A stretch of 64,000 nt of DNA from JALZAI01 sp038212215 (GCA_038212215.1 JBBQUT010000016.1:26948-90947); one strand, 5' to 3'. Shown: positions 25,311-36,657, numbered from the stretch's first letter. Translations and numbers: made by a program. The notes: generated from the sequence alone by a model not told the origin.

Positions 25311-25867
25311 GTGCACTCCCCCATCTCTTCCAGTGCCAGCTTCAGTGCCCGCAGGGCGTAGTGCGTGCGGGATTTGATCGTTCCTACCGGGATACCCAAA
25401 GTCATCGCAGCCTGCGCCACCGAGGAGCCGCGGAAGTAACACTCGAGCACTACCTCGCGGTGGTCAGCTGACAGTGCCCGCAACGCCGCCACGACGACCT
25501 GGCGGTCGACGATGCGCTCGCCGACGACGTCTTGCATCCCCTGCCATTTTCGCTCCGGCACGTCCTCGACGATGACCTCGGGACGTCGGCTGGCCGCGCG
25601 CCACTCGTCGATCACGATCCGCCGCGCCACGGTGAACAGCCAGCCGCGAGCCGGCGCACCAGGTTGCTGCAGCACGGCTGGCGTGCGCCACGCACGCAAC
25701 ATCGTCTCCTGGACGACGTCCTGCGCGTGCGCACGATCACCGCGCGTCAATCGCACGACGTAGGACCACAATGCATGCGCATGTTCGTCGTGCAGCGTAC
25801 GCAGCAGTTGCTCGTCGCCGGACCCCCGTACTGCCTGCTCCTTCAAGTCCATGAGTGTGGCACTCAT
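25307..25867 (-). CDS. ECF RNA polymerase sigma factor, SigL/SigK-like
   Basis: The 186-residue protein has sigma region 2 (LLRTLHDEHAHALWSYVV, DVVQETMLRAWRTP) and region 4 (LSADHREVVLECYFRG, IPVGTIKSRTHYALRAL). It is closest in appearance to mycobacterial SigL. ATG 25867 was chosen; ATG 25852 is an alternative, and neither has a good ribosome site. The leader of about 80 bases starts from a predicted self-controlled promoter. The downstream anti-sigma gene and the divergent Rieske gene share the same promoter type, so this is a compact autoregulated module. Confidence 0.92.
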   Translation of the reverse strand: MSATLMDLKEQAVRGSGDEQLLRTLHDEHAHALWSYVVRLTRGDRAHAQDVVQETMLRAWRTPAVLQQPGAPARGWLFTVARRIVIDEWRAASRRPEVIVEDVPERKWQGMQDVVGERIVDRQVVVAALRALSADHREVVLECYFRGSSVAQAAMTLGIPVGTIKSRTHYALRALKLALEEMGECT

Positions 25868-25944
25868 GGCAGTACCCGCGCGAGTTGGCAGGCAAAACAC
25901 ACCCACGCACCCACCCGCAAGCCGTGCAGCGCTCCCACACCTTG

Positions 25945-25972
25945 GCTACGTCGGCAGCGCCGATGTGGTTCG
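25945..25972 (-). promoter_or_regulatory. ECF (SigL-type) promoter reading into the sigma gene
   Basis: On the minus strand CGAACC (25972-25967) and CGT (25950-25948) are 16 bases apart, one mismatch from the TGAACC-N15-18-CGT consensus described for M. tuberculosis SigL. It points to the sigma/anti-sigma pair. Confidence 0.6.
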
Positions 25973-25983
25973 ATCCGGCCGGT

Positions 25984-26011
25984 TGAACCATCGGGGTAGG
26001 TGCCGCGTTGG
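25984..26011 (+). promoter_or_regulatory. ECF (SigL-type) promoter of the Rieske gene
   Basis: TGAACC (25984-25989) and CGT (26006-26008) are separated by 16 bases, a full match to the SigL-type consensus. Transcription would begin about 5-10 bases further, at or next to the ATG at 26019, so the mRNA may be leaderless or nearly so. Confidence 0.65.
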
Positions 26012-26018
26012 AGCAGAC

Positions 26019-26495
26019 ATGACCGTTGACAACGCGATCACTCGACGCACTGCGCTCGCTGCCGGGGCAACCGCGCTCGGCACCGTGGCCCTGACGGCCT
26101 GCAGCAGCGATTCCACTTCCGCCACGACCAACCCATCTGATTCCACGACCCCCTCTGGTTCCACGACACCTGCGGCAGGCACGAAATCCTCCGCCGGCGC
26201 GAAGCCGATCGTCGCCCTGGCCAGCATCAAGATAGGCGAGGCTGTTGCGGCCAAGCTGCCCGACGGGTCCGACATCATCGTGGCGCGCCCCACCAGCAGC
26301 ACGGCGGTCGCCTTCAGTCGCACATGCACCCACCGGGGCTGCCCGGTCAACCCGGACGGCGCGAAACTGAAGTGTCCGTGCCATCACTCGGAATACAACG
26401 CATTGACGGGCAAGGTGCTTCAGGGCCCTGCGCCGGCACCGCTGCCGACGGTCGTTGTGCACGTGGTGGGTGGCCAGGTGCTTCCCGGCACCTGA
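26019..26495 (+). CDS. Rieske [2Fe-2S] Tat-exported lipoprotein
   Basis: The 158-residue protein has a twin-arginine signal (ITRRTALAAG) ending in a lipobox (ALTAC), a Ser/Thr-rich linker, and a C-terminal Rieske domain with both iron-sulfur ligand boxes, CTHRGC and CPCHHSEYN. It should be a membrane-anchored extracytoplasmic electron-transfer or redox-sensing protein. GGAG lies 7 bases before ATG 26019. It is divergent from the SigL-like factor and has a matching promoter, which suggests the sigma factor controls a redox function of the envelope. Its export would need the TatC encoded in this window. Confidence 0.92.
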   Translation: MTVDNAITRRTALAAGATALGTVALTACSSDSTSATTNPSDSTTPSGSTTPAAGTKSSAGAKPIVALASIKIGEAVAAKLPDGSDIIVARPTSSTAVAFSRTCTHRGCPVNPDGAKLKCPCHHSEYNALTGKVLQGPAPAPLPTVVVHVVGGQVLPGT

Positions 26496-26530
26496 CCGGC
26501 CGCCCCGCTGGGGTCCAGACCGTCAGCGGA

Positions 26531-27304
26531 TCAGCTCGCCTCGTCGTGCGGCGGCGTGTCGGCCTGGGCCGGCTCGGCATCGGGCGCTGCGCCGTCGCCG
26601 GGGTCGTCCGCGGGCAGGTGCGGGGTGAGCGCCGCCCCGGTGATCCGCCGGAACTTGCGCTTGCCCCGGTTGCGGTCGAGCACCGCCACCTCGAGTTGCG
26701 CGGCGTGCAGCGTGCGAGGCTTGCCGTCGGCTCCGCCGACAGAGCCGATGGCCTGCACCGCGACGCTGAGTGCAGCGTCGAGCGCGAGCCCGGCGCGGTA
26801 GGTCCTGCGCACCTCGGTGGTGAGCGCCTCGGCCTGGCCGCCCATCACCAGGAAGCCGGGTTCGTCCAGGATTGTGCCGTCGTAGGTGAGCCGGTAAAGC
26901 TGGTCGTCCTCGGATCGTGTGCCGACCTCGGCGACGCAGATCTCGACCTCATACGGTTTCGGCTGTTCGGTGAAGATCGTCCCGAGGGTTTGCGCGTAGG
27001 CGTTGGCCAGCGCTCGCGCGGTGACGTCGCGGCGGTCGTAGGAGTAGCCGCGCAGATCCGCCAGCCTGATCCCGGCGACCCGAAGGTTTTCGTACTCGTT
27101 GTACTTGCCGACCCCCGCGAAGGCGATCCGGTCATAGATCTCGCTCACCTTGTGCAGCGCCGAACTGGCGTTCTCGGCCACGAACAGCACGCCGTCGGCG
27201 TAGGCCAGCACGACGACGCCGCGCCCGCGCGCGATGCCTTTGCGCGCGTATTCCGAGCGATCGCGCATAACCTGCTCGGCCGAGGCGTAGAACGGCATCG
27301 ACAT
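26531..27304 (-). CDS. prcA: 20S proteasome alpha subunit
   Basis: PrcA forms the outer rings of the actinobacterial 20S proteasome and gates entry of pupylated substrates. The 257-residue sequence starts SMPFYASAEQVMRDRSEYARKG, so the N-terminal gating tail is present, followed by the Ntn-hydrolase fold (GVVVLAYADGVLFVAEN, YDRIAFAGVGKYNEY). Active-site threonine is absent, as expected for alpha. The last 35 residues are acidic, Pro/Ala-rich and probably disordered. AGGAG lies nine bases before the ATG. It follows prcB by 34 bp, the usual order prcB-prcA. Confidence 0.95.
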   Translation of the reverse strand: MSMPFYASAEQVMRDRSEYARKGIARGRGVVVLAYADGVLFVAENASSALHKVSEIYDRIAFAGVGKYNEYENLRVAGIRLADLRGYSYDRRDVTARALANAYAQTLGTIFTEQPKPYEVEICVAEVGTRSEDDQLYRLTYDGTILDEPGFLVMGGQAEALTTEVRRTYRAGLALDAALSVAVQAIGSVGGADGKPRTLHAAQLEVAVLDRNRGKRKFRRITGAALTPHLPADDPGDGAAPDAEPAQADTPPHDEAS

Positions 27305-27338
27305 GCTCGAAGTCTCCTGTCGGGAGGACGAAGGGCGA

Positions 27339-28172
27339 CTATGCGCCGGGACGGGACGCGCGCTCAGCCAGAATCTCGCGCACGACGGTGTCGAGTTCGG
27401 CGTCGAGAACCCGTTCGGTGCCGGCAGCAGTGGCCAGCATCACAATCGGGTAGATGCCGCGCGTGATGTCCGGCCCGCCAGTGGCGGAGTCGTCGTCGGC
27501 GGCGTCGTAGAGCGCTTCGACGACAGTTCGGACGATGGCGGCCCGGTCCATCGCGGGCTGCCAGAGCTTCTTCAGCGCGCCGCGCGCGAAAAGCGAGCCG
27601 GATCCGACCGAGTGGTAGTGCTGCTCGGGATAGCGCCCGCCCGTGACGTCGAAGCTGTAGATGCGTCCGGCGCGAGGCCCGTCGTCGTCGACATCGAACC
27701 CGGCGAACAGCGGGACGACCGCGAGACCTTGCATCGCTTGGCCAAGATTGCCGCGGATCATCGTGGCGAGCCGGTTGGCCTTGCCGTCGAGGGTAAGCGG
27801 GATGCCCTCGATCTTTTCGTAGTGCTCCAGTTCGACCTGGTAGAGCCGAACGATCTCGATCGCCAGCCCGGCAGTGCCCGCGATGCCGACCAGGCTGAAG
27901 TCGTCGGCGGCGAAGACCTTCTCGATGTCGCGCTGGGCGATCAGATTACCTGCGGTTGCGCGTCGGTCACCGGCCATCACCACGCCGTCGGCGAACGCCG
28001 CCGCGACGATCGTGGTGCCGTGCGCGAGTTCGAGGGACGCGGTCGTGCCGCGGGGCAACAGATCGGGTGCGGCGCCTGCGAGGAAGTCGGTGAACGACGA
28101 GGAACCCGGCGCCGTGGCGAAGCGCAGAATTCCATGTGCCTGAGCAGGTCCGCCCGCTCGCTCGATGCTCAA
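27339..28172 (-). CDS. prcB: 20S proteasome beta subunit
   Basis: PrcB is the catalytic subunit, made with a propeptide that is removed to expose the N-terminal threonine. The 277-residue product has a propeptide of 52 residues; the mature protein begins at Thr53 in LELAHGTTIVAAAF. Catalytic-site residues in GVVMAGDRRATAGN and KVFAADDF are present. The gene lies 107 bp downstream of pup, which is the standard pup-prcB-prcA order. The proteasomal ATPase Mpa/ARC and the deamidase Dop are not in this window. Confidence 0.96.
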   Translation of the reverse strand: MSIERAGGPAQAHGILRFATAPGSSSFTDFLAGAAPDLLPRGTTASLELAHGTTIVAAAFADGVVMAGDRRATAGNLIAQRDIEKVFAADDFSLVGIAGTAGLAIEIVRLYQVELEHYEKIEGIPLTLDGKANRLATMIRGNLGQAMQGLAVVPLFAGFDVDDDGPRAGRIYSFDVTGGRYPEQHYHSVGSGSLFARGALKKLWQPAMDRAAIVRTVVEALYDAADDDSATGGPDITRGIYPIVMLATAAGTERVLDAELDTVVREILAERASRPGA

Positions 28173-28279
28173 CGTCGCTCCTGAGTTGCTGGTCGGTCGT
28201 GCCCGGCATGCCCTGCGACCCTACCCAGGGTCTCTGCCGGCGTTGGCCCGCTGCCTGCCTCGATCCGGGCGGGCCGCCG

Positions 28280-28486
28280 TCACTGCCCGCCCTTCTGGAC
28301 GAAGGCGCGGACGAAGTCTTCGGCGTTGGTCTCCAAGACCTCGTCGATCTCGTCGAGGATCGCGTCGACGTCCTCGGTGAGTTTTTCGTGTCGCTCGGCG
28401 ACGTCGGTGCTCGATTCTGCGGTCGTTTCGACCTCGTCGTCGTGGGTGCGCTGTGGCCGGGTCTGGCCGCTGTCGTGCGTAGGCAT
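28280..28486 (-). CDS. pup: Prokaryotic ubiquitin-like protein Pup
   Basis: Pup is the 68-residue disordered tag for proteasomal degradation. The sequence is acidic, has the ATPase-binding helix region (TEDVDAILDEIDEVLE) and ends FVQKGGQ. The C-terminal Gln must be deamidated to Glu by Dop before PafA can ligate it. ATG 28486 has a purine-rich GAGGGGGA upstream; the open frame upstream of it is not Pup-like. The gene is divergent from the PhoD-like phosphatase. Dop, which is normally just upstream of pup, is absent here. Confidence 0.96.
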   Translation of the reverse strand: MPTHDSGQTRPQRTHDDEVETTAESSTDVAERHEKLTEDVDAILDEIDEVLETNAEDFVRAFVQKGGQ

Positions 28487-28614
28487 CGCGCGTCCCCCTC
28501 TCGCTGGTGCGTTCACCCTAACTGTCGGCGCCAAGGCAACCGGTCCGGGACAGAGGCGATTGCAGGTGGGGTTGCCTCTCGTCACTTGCGGCGCGCACCG
28601 GTAGACAGTGCTAC

Positions 28615-30255
28615 ATGACACGATTGCTCGTCGGCCCGCTGCTACGCCACGTCGGAACTACGGACGCAACCGTCTGGGTCGAGACGGACGAACCGTGCGA
28701 GGTCGACGTCCTCGGCCACCGGGAGCACACCTGGACCGTCGGCGGCCATCACTACGCGCTCGTCGTCGTGAGCGGCCTCGCCCCCGCGGCGAGCACGCCG
28801 TACGAGGTCCGCCTCGGCGGCGAACTCGCGTGGCCGCCGCCGGATTCGAGCCGACCGCCGTCGCGGATCCGCACCCAGGGTGGCGACCGGCCGGTGCGGG
28901 TCGCGTTCGGTTCGTGCCGCTACGCACGCGCGTCGGTCACGGTCGCCGATCGCCATTACGCCGAGGATTCGCTGGTGTGCTACTCCCGCATGCTGGCCGC
29001 GCAGGACGACGCGACGTGGCCGGACGCGATGTTCATGTTGGGCGATCAGGTGTACGCCGACGAGACCACGGAGGCGACGCAGCGGCGGATCCGCGCCAAG
29101 CGCGACATCAGCACGGGCGCGAAGGAGCAGGTCGCGGACTTCGAGGAGTACACCTGGCTCTACCTCGAGTCCTGGACCGATCCGGACGTGCGCTGGTTGA
29201 TGTCGACCATCCCAAGTTCGATGATCTTCGACGATCACGACGTCCGCGACGACTGGAACACCTCGCACCTCTGGCGGATGGAGATGCAACAGACGTCCTG
29301 GTGGGAGGAGCGGATTATCGGTGGCCTGTCGTCGTACTGGGTCTATCAGCACATCGGCAACCTCTCCCCGGACGAGCTGGCGACAAATGAGCTGTACCAG
29401 CAGATACGTTCGGGCAGTGGCAGCGACGCCGAGCCGATGCTGCGGGAATTCGCCCGGCATGCCGACGCCGAGGCCGACGGCGCGAAAGGCACTCGCTGGT
29501 CCTTCCGGCGTGACTTCGGCCGGGTGCGGCTGGTGATGATCGACTCGAGGTGCGGGCGAATCCTCGCGGAGGGCGAACGCAGCATGGTGAGCGACAGCGA
29601 GTTCGCCTGGATCGAAGAGCAACTGCACGGTGACTACGACCACCTACTCGTGGGCACGTCCCTGCCGTGGTTGATGGCGCGTGCGCTGCATGACATCGAG
29701 TCGTGGGACGAGGAGCTGTGCACCGGCAAGCACGGCCCGAGGCGGGCACGCCTGGGCGAGTCGTTACGGCGCGCCGCAGATCTCGAGCATTGGGCGTCCT
29801 TTCGCAAGTCCTTCGACCGGCTCAGCGACCTGCTCGCGTCGGTCGCCCGCGGCGAGCGAAGTGAACGCGCGCCGGCGACGGTGTGCGTGTTGTCCGGCGA
29901 CGTGCACCACGCCTACGTGGCCGAGGCGCACTTCGAGCGCCCCGTCCTGTCGCGGGTGTACCAGCTCACCTGCTCGCCGCTGCACAACCATGTGCCGACG
30001 TTGATGAAGGTGGCGTTTCGCGTGTCGTGGAGCCGGTTCGCCGAGCGGATGACCAGGCGGCTGCTGGGGCTGGCAGCAACGGTGCCAGCGGTGTCGATTT
30101 CCTGGTCGCGGCTGGCCGGGCCGTACTTCGGCAACGAACTGGCCGAGATCACCTTCTCCGGCCGGCACAGCGAGACGGTGTTGCGCAAATCGGCACCCAC
30201 CGACGACACCGCGGAACTCGTCGAGGTCGATCGCCGCCAGCTATCAGCGGGCTGA
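28615..30255 (+). CDS. PhoD-like phosphatase / alkaline phosphatase D family
   Basis: The 546-residue protein has an N-terminal beta-sandwich domain and a metallophosphatase domain with FGSCRYARASVT, FMLGDQVYADE, SMIFDDHDVRDDWN and VLSGDVHHAYVAEA, the metal-ligand blocks of PhoD-type phosphatases. No signal peptide is evident, which separates it from secreted PhoD and places it with the cytoplasmic PhoD-like group of actinobacteria; substrate is unknown. It occupies the position upstream of pup where dop is found in mycobacteria. It converges on the MFS gene with seven bases between stops. Confidence 0.9.
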   Translation: MTRLLVGPLLRHVGTTDATVWVETDEPCEVDVLGHREHTWTVGGHHYALVVVSGLAPAASTPYEVRLGGELAWPPPDSSRPPSRIRTQGGDRPVRVAFGSCRYARASVTVADRHYAEDSLVCYSRMLAAQDDATWPDAMFMLGDQVYADETTEATQRRIRAKRDISTGAKEQVADFEEYTWLYLESWTDPDVRWLMSTIPSSMIFDDHDVRDDWNTSHLWRMEMQQTSWWEERIIGGLSSYWVYQHIGNLSPDELATNELYQQIRSGSGSDAEPMLREFARHADAEADGAKGTRWSFRRDFGRVRLVMIDSRCGRILAEGERSMVSDSEFAWIEEQLHGDYDHLLVGTSLPWLMARALHDIESWDEELCTGKHGPRRARLGESLRRAADLEHWASFRKSFDRLSDLLASVARGERSERAPATVCVLSGDVHHAYVAEAHFERPVLSRVYQLTCSPLHNHVPTLMKVAFRVSWSRFAERMTRRLLGLAATVPAVSISWSRLAGPYFGNELAEITFSGRHSETVLRKSAPTDDTAELVEVDRRQLSAG

Positions 30256-30262
30256 ACGCCGC

Positions 30263-31801
30263 TCAGCTCCGGGCGAGTGTCGGCGAACTCGCTGCGGACC
30301 CGGCGACCACGTCGCTGCCGTACGGCGCAGCGTCCTGCCGCTCGCTGTGCACCGATGCAGCCTCCTTCGGCTCGCCGTCAACCGGCGGACGGACCACGGC
30401 TGGCAGCACGGCGACCGCGATCGCCGCGCCGACAATGAGTAGCCCCGCCGAGACCGCGAAGGCGAGCGTGTACCCGGCCGTCTGCGCAGCGCGGATGCCG
30501 CTTGCGGCGTCGGCGTGCGTTCGCGAAGCCGCAAGCGTGAGCAGCGCAGCAAGCCCGATCGAGCCGCCGATCTGGCGCGTCGTGTTGATCAGGCCTGAAG
30601 CGAGGCCGGCGTCGCGACGGGCCACCCCTGCCGTCGCCGACAGGGTGATCGGCACGAAAGCCATGCCGACACCAAAGGTGACGATCGCGCCAGGCAGCCC
30701 GATGTGCAGCGCGTAGGAACTGCCGGCATGCACGCGAGACAGCAGCACCAACCCGACTGACGCGATCAACGGGGCAACGGTCAGCAGGGTTCGGGAACCG
30801 AAGCGACCCACCAGCCGCGCCGAGAGCTGCGTGCCGACGATGATGGCGAGCGGCATCGGCAGGAACGCAAAGCCGGCGTGCAGCGGACTGTAACCCTGCA
30901 CGTCCTGCAGGAACTGCGAGAGGAAGAAGAACAGCGAGAACATGACCGACCCGAGCAGCATCATGATCAGGTTGGCACCGGTAAGGGCACGCGAACGGAA
31001 TAGTCGCAGCGGCACGAGCGGATCGCGGTGCCGGGTCTCGACCAGCAGGAAAATTGCGATGAGCAACACGCCGCCGATCAGGCAGCCCAGCACGAGCGGT
31101 GAAGTCCAGGCATGTGCCTCGGTCGACACGATGCCGTAGACGAGCGCAACGAGCCCACCGGTGACGCTCAGCGCGCCGGCCCAGTCCAACGTGGGCCTCG
31201 GGCCCTCGGCGCGTGACTCGACGAGGGCGAAGCGCGCCACCACCAACACCACGATCCCGATGGGAACATTGATGAACAGGATCCAGCGCCAGGACAGCAG
31301 GTCAGTGAGCACGCCGCCCGCAATCACGCCGGTTGCACCGCCCGCGCCGGCGACGGCGCTCCAGATGCCCAGGGCACGAGTACGTGCCCGCGGATCGGTG
31401 AACGTTGTTGTAAGGATCGTGAGCGTCGCCGGGGAGAGCACCGCACCGCCCAGGCCCTGCAACGCCCGTGCGCCGATCAATTCGCCACCGCTTTGCGCCA
31501 GCCCACCCAGCAAAGAGGTGGCGGCGAACAGCACGACACCGATCAGGAACATCCGGCGCCGCCCCCACAGGTCGGCGGCACGCCCTCCGAGCAGCAGGAA
31601 CCCGGCGAAGGTCAGCGTGTAGGCGTTGAGTACCCAGCCGAGTCCGTTCTGGGACATCTGCAGGTCATGCCTCATGTCCGGCAGCGCCACGTTCACGATG
31701 CTGACGTCGAGCACCACCATGAACTGGGCAACGCAGACGACGGCGAGTACGAGCGCGGAGGGACGGCGGCGCCCGCGCGCCGCCAAGCTTTCGTTGAACA
31801 T
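30263..31801 (-). CDS. MFS drug exporter, DHA2 (EmrB/QacA) family, 14 TM
   Basis: The 512-residue protein has about 14 hydrophobic helices and the DHA2 signatures: motif D1 LDVSIVNVALP, motif A GGRAADLWGRRR, motif C region GGAVLSPATLTI and INVPIGI. It should export hydrophobic drugs or metabolites by proton antiport. ATG 31801 is preferred because AGGA lies five bases upstream; the open frame extends 30 codons further. No TetR-type repressor lies beside it. The 160 bp upstream contains no gene. Confidence 0.92.
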   Translation of the reverse strand: MFNESLAARGRRRPSALVLAVVCVAQFMVVLDVSIVNVALPDMRHDLQMSQNGLGWVLNAYTLTFAGFLLLGGRAADLWGRRRMFLIGVVLFAATSLLGGLAQSGGELIGARALQGLGGAVLSPATLTILTTTFTDPRARTRALGIWSAVAGAGGATGVIAGGVLTDLLSWRWILFINVPIGIVVLVVARFALVESRAEGPRPTLDWAGALSVTGGLVALVYGIVSTEAHAWTSPLVLGCLIGGVLLIAIFLLVETRHRDPLVPLRLFRSRALTGANLIMMLLGSVMFSLFFFLSQFLQDVQGYSPLHAGFAFLPMPLAIIVGTQLSARLVGRFGSRTLLTVAPLIASVGLVLLSRVHAGSSYALHIGLPGAIVTFGVGMAFVPITLSATAGVARRDAGLASGLINTTRQIGGSIGLAALLTLAASRTHADAASGIRAAQTAGYTLAFAVSAGLLIVGAAIAVAVLPAVVRPPVDGEPKEAASVHSERQDAAPYGSDVVAGSAASSPTLARS

Positions 31802-31961
31802 AAAATCCTGTCGCAGGTGGAACCGAGCCGATGTCGGGGACAGCAGCCGATCGGAGCGGGCTATTCCCGACGCGTCGATAGACCCAGTCACGCGTCATCG
31901 CTCTCGGCAGCTGCACTCGCCGACGGTGGACCCACAATCCACCGAAAACCCCGAGCCGGGG

Positions 31962-32300
31962 CTACCAGCCCAATTCGTGCAACCGGTCGTCGTCGATGCC
32001 GAAATGGTGGCCGATCTCGTGCACGACGGTGCGCCGGACCTCCTCGACGACCTCGTCCTCATCCGCGCAAAGGGAGCAGATCGCAGTGCGGTAGATGGTG
32101 ATCCGGTCCGGGAGAGCGGCGGAGTAGTCCGAGAGCCGCTCGGTCAGCGGGATGCCAACATAGAGGCCGAGCAGGTTGGGGTCGCCCCTGTCGTCGTCGA
32201 TGACGACGGCGACGTTGGCGAGATACGCGGCGAACTTGGCGGGCAGCCCGTCGAGCGCCTGCTGCACCATGGCGGCGAAGCGATACCGGTCGACGTCCAT
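31962..32300 (-). CDS. Small zincin-like metallopeptidase family protein
   Basis: ATG 32300 gives 112 residues ending with the zinc motif RTVVHEIGHHFGIDDDRL (HExxHxxGxxD), the hallmark of the metallopeptidase-family small actinobacterial proteins (DUF1025-like, zincin fold). The N-terminal part has VQQALDGLPAKFAAYLANV typical of the group. It lies 10 bp downstream of zur on the same strand and so may be co-transcribed with it and gcvP. The substrate is unknown. Confidence 0.85.
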   Translation of the reverse strand: MDVDRYRFAAMVQQALDGLPAKFAAYLANVAVVIDDDRGDPNLLGLYVGIPLTERLSDYSAALPDRITIYRTAICSLCADEDEVVEEVRRTVVHEIGHHFGIDDDRLHELGW

Positions 32301-32310
32301 GGGCCGGCGA

Positions 32311-32721
32311 TCAGGCCGGGCCGCACGCAGCGCAGGTGCCGAACAGTTCAATGGTGTGGTCGACGTCGGTGTAGCCGTACTGCTGCGCGACGTCGCCCGC
32401 CCACCGTTCGATCGCGCGGCCTTCGATCTGCTCGGTGCGACCACAGCGCCGGCACACCAGGTGGTGATGGTGCCCTGGCCCGGGATCGCCGCAGTAACGG
32501 TAGGTCGCCTCGCCGTCGGCGGTGTGGATGACGTCGACCACGCCGCCGACGACAAGTGCCTGCAGATGCCGGTAGACCGTGGACAGGCCCACGGTGCCGC
32601 CCTGCGAGCGCAGCGCGGCGTACACGTCCTGAGCGCTGCGGAACCCGCCGGCGGCGCTCAGCGTGTGGCGTACCGCCTCGCCCTGCCGAGTGGCGCGTTG
32701 GCGGGGGCCTGTCACGAGCAC
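32311..32721 (-). CDS. zur: Fur-family zinc uptake regulator Zur
   Basis: The 136-residue protein has the Fur winged helix (FRSAQDVYAALRSQGGTVGLSTVYRHLQ split across residues 27-55) and metal-binding clusters CGDPGPGHHHHLVCRRCG and HTIELFGTCAACG. The C-terminus is close to that of mycobacterial Zur (FurB, HTIEIFGTC). Zur represses zinc uptake genes when zinc is sufficient. GTG 32721 is the first start; GTG 32715 is an alternative. It starts 16 bp after gcvP, so it may be read from the riboswitch-controlled transcript as well as from its own promoter. This is unusual and untested. Confidence 0.9.
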   Translation of the reverse strand: MLVTGPRQRATRQGEAVRHTLSAAGGFRSAQDVYAALRSQGGTVGLSTVYRHLQALVVGGVVDVIHTADGEATYRYCGDPGPGHHHHLVCRRCGRTEQIEGRAIERWAGDVAQQYGYTDVDHTIELFGTCAACGPA

Positions 32722-32737
32722 ACTTTAGACGGCGTTC

Positions 32738-35635
<2,898 letters not shown>

Positions 35636-35656
35636 CTGCGGCGGCACTCCAGGTAT

Positions 35657-35739
35657 CAGACGGGTTCGTAGGACCTCCGTCGCCCGATTGCGGACGCGGT
35701 GTCCCCGTCTGTCGGGCCACGTCGCCCTCCAGAGTGGCC
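35657..35739 (-). promoter_or_regulatory. Expression-platform hairpins between glycine aptamer and gcvP
   Basis: Two inverted repeats follow the aptamer on the minus strand. GGCCAC and GTGGCC (35739-35734 with 35720-35715) can form a 6-bp stem, and CAGACGGG with CCCGTCTG (35711-35704 with 35664-35657) a perfect 8-bp long-range stem that ends 21 bases before the ATG. They are good candidates for the switching helices, either terminator or ribosome-site control. Confidence 0.5.
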
Positions 35740-35744
35740 TGATC

Positions 35745-35862
35745 CGCGCGGTCCTGGTGCCTGAGAGGTTCCGGGGAGGTTGCCCCTTCGGCGCTGCACC
35801 GAGCCGATCGACTGCTTTCAGCACTAACAGTCGCGGCCTGGCTCAGCTCTCCCGCACGGGAT
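35745..35862 (-). promoter_or_regulatory. Glycine riboswitch aptamer (gcvT RNA), single copy
   Basis: On the minus strand the leader reads GGGAGAG, then a variable arm, then GCGCCGAAGGGGCAACC and later CCTCTCAGG, the conserved core of the glycine aptamer. It precedes gcvP, the expected gene. A second aptamer, as found in tandem glycine riboswitches, was searched for between it and the ATG and not found. Boundaries are approximate. Confidence 0.88.
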
Positions 35863-35906
35863 GGTCAGCCATCTTCGAAGGTACCAGCCGCGCGCCGCGT
35901 TGGTGC

Positions 35907-36485
35907 TCAGGCGCTCGCGGTGCGCCGCTGCCGACGTTGTGCCAACTCATCCTCGCTCGCCGATGGGCGCGCGTCGATCTCGCCGCCGTCAGCGCGCTCG
36001 GACGGCATTTCGGCCAGCGACCCGCGCAGCTCGCGCAATGCGCCGCTGACGGCGATCCCGAACACGCCTTGACCGCCGCGTAACAGGTCCACGACCTCTT
36101 CCGAGGACGTGCACTCGTACACCGTGGTGCCGTCGGAGAGCAGGGTGATCCGGGCCAGGTCATCGACACCGCGCAGGCGCAACGCGTCCACGGCCAGGCG
36201 GATGTTGTGCAGCGAGACGCCGGTGTCGAGCAGCCGCTTGACCACCTTGAGTACCAGGATGTCCTTGAACGAGTAAAGCCGCTGGCTGCCCGATCCCGTG
36301 GCGCTGCGGATGGATGGCACGACCAGTTCGGTTCGAGCCCAGTAGTCGAGCTGGCGGTAACTGATCCCGGCCGCGGCACAGGCGGTCGGACCGCGGTAAC
36401 CAATCAGCGCGCTGTCCGATCCTGCTTCCGGCGCGTCGAACAGCGCCCCCTGTTCGGGCCGTCCACCGGGCTGGTATTCCTGCAC
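35907..36485 (-). CDS. MerR-family regulator (Rv1830-like)
   Basis: The 192-residue protein has a MerR winged helix with YRGPTACAAAGISYRQLDYW and RLYSFKDILVLKVVKRLLD, then a short C-terminal region. The homologous M. tuberculosis gene Rv1830 sits in the same position between the bifunctional-nuclease gene and gcvB. It lacks metal-binding cysteines of classical MerR sensors. It probably binds DNA as a dimer; its regulon is unknown. It ends only about 50 bp before the start of the glycine aptamer. Confidence 0.9.
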   Translation of the reverse strand: MQEYQPGGRPEQGALFDAPEAGSDSALIGYRGPTACAAAGISYRQLDYWARTELVVPSIRSATGSGSQRLYSFKDILVLKVVKRLLDTGVSLHNIRLAVDALRLRGVDDLARITLLSDGTTVYECTSSEEVVDLLRGGQGVFGIAVSGALRELRGSLAEMPSERADGGEIDARPSASEDELAQRRQRRTASA

Positions 36486-36657
36486 CCGCGCCCACCTCCC
36501 GCATTGTCGGCGCAGCAGCAGTGCCGCAACCTGGTCCGGATCAACCCGAATTGCACGGGATGACCTTTCGAACTACCTGACCGTAAGCTGCCTGGCGTGC
36601 GGAATCAACGCGACGCGCCGGTTGCTGGCAACCATCAACCTCAAGTCGAGAGTTAAA

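Noticed and set aside
35636..35744. Second glycine aptamer in tandem
   Set aside because: The core GAAGGGGCAA motif does not recur between the first aptamer and the gcvP start.
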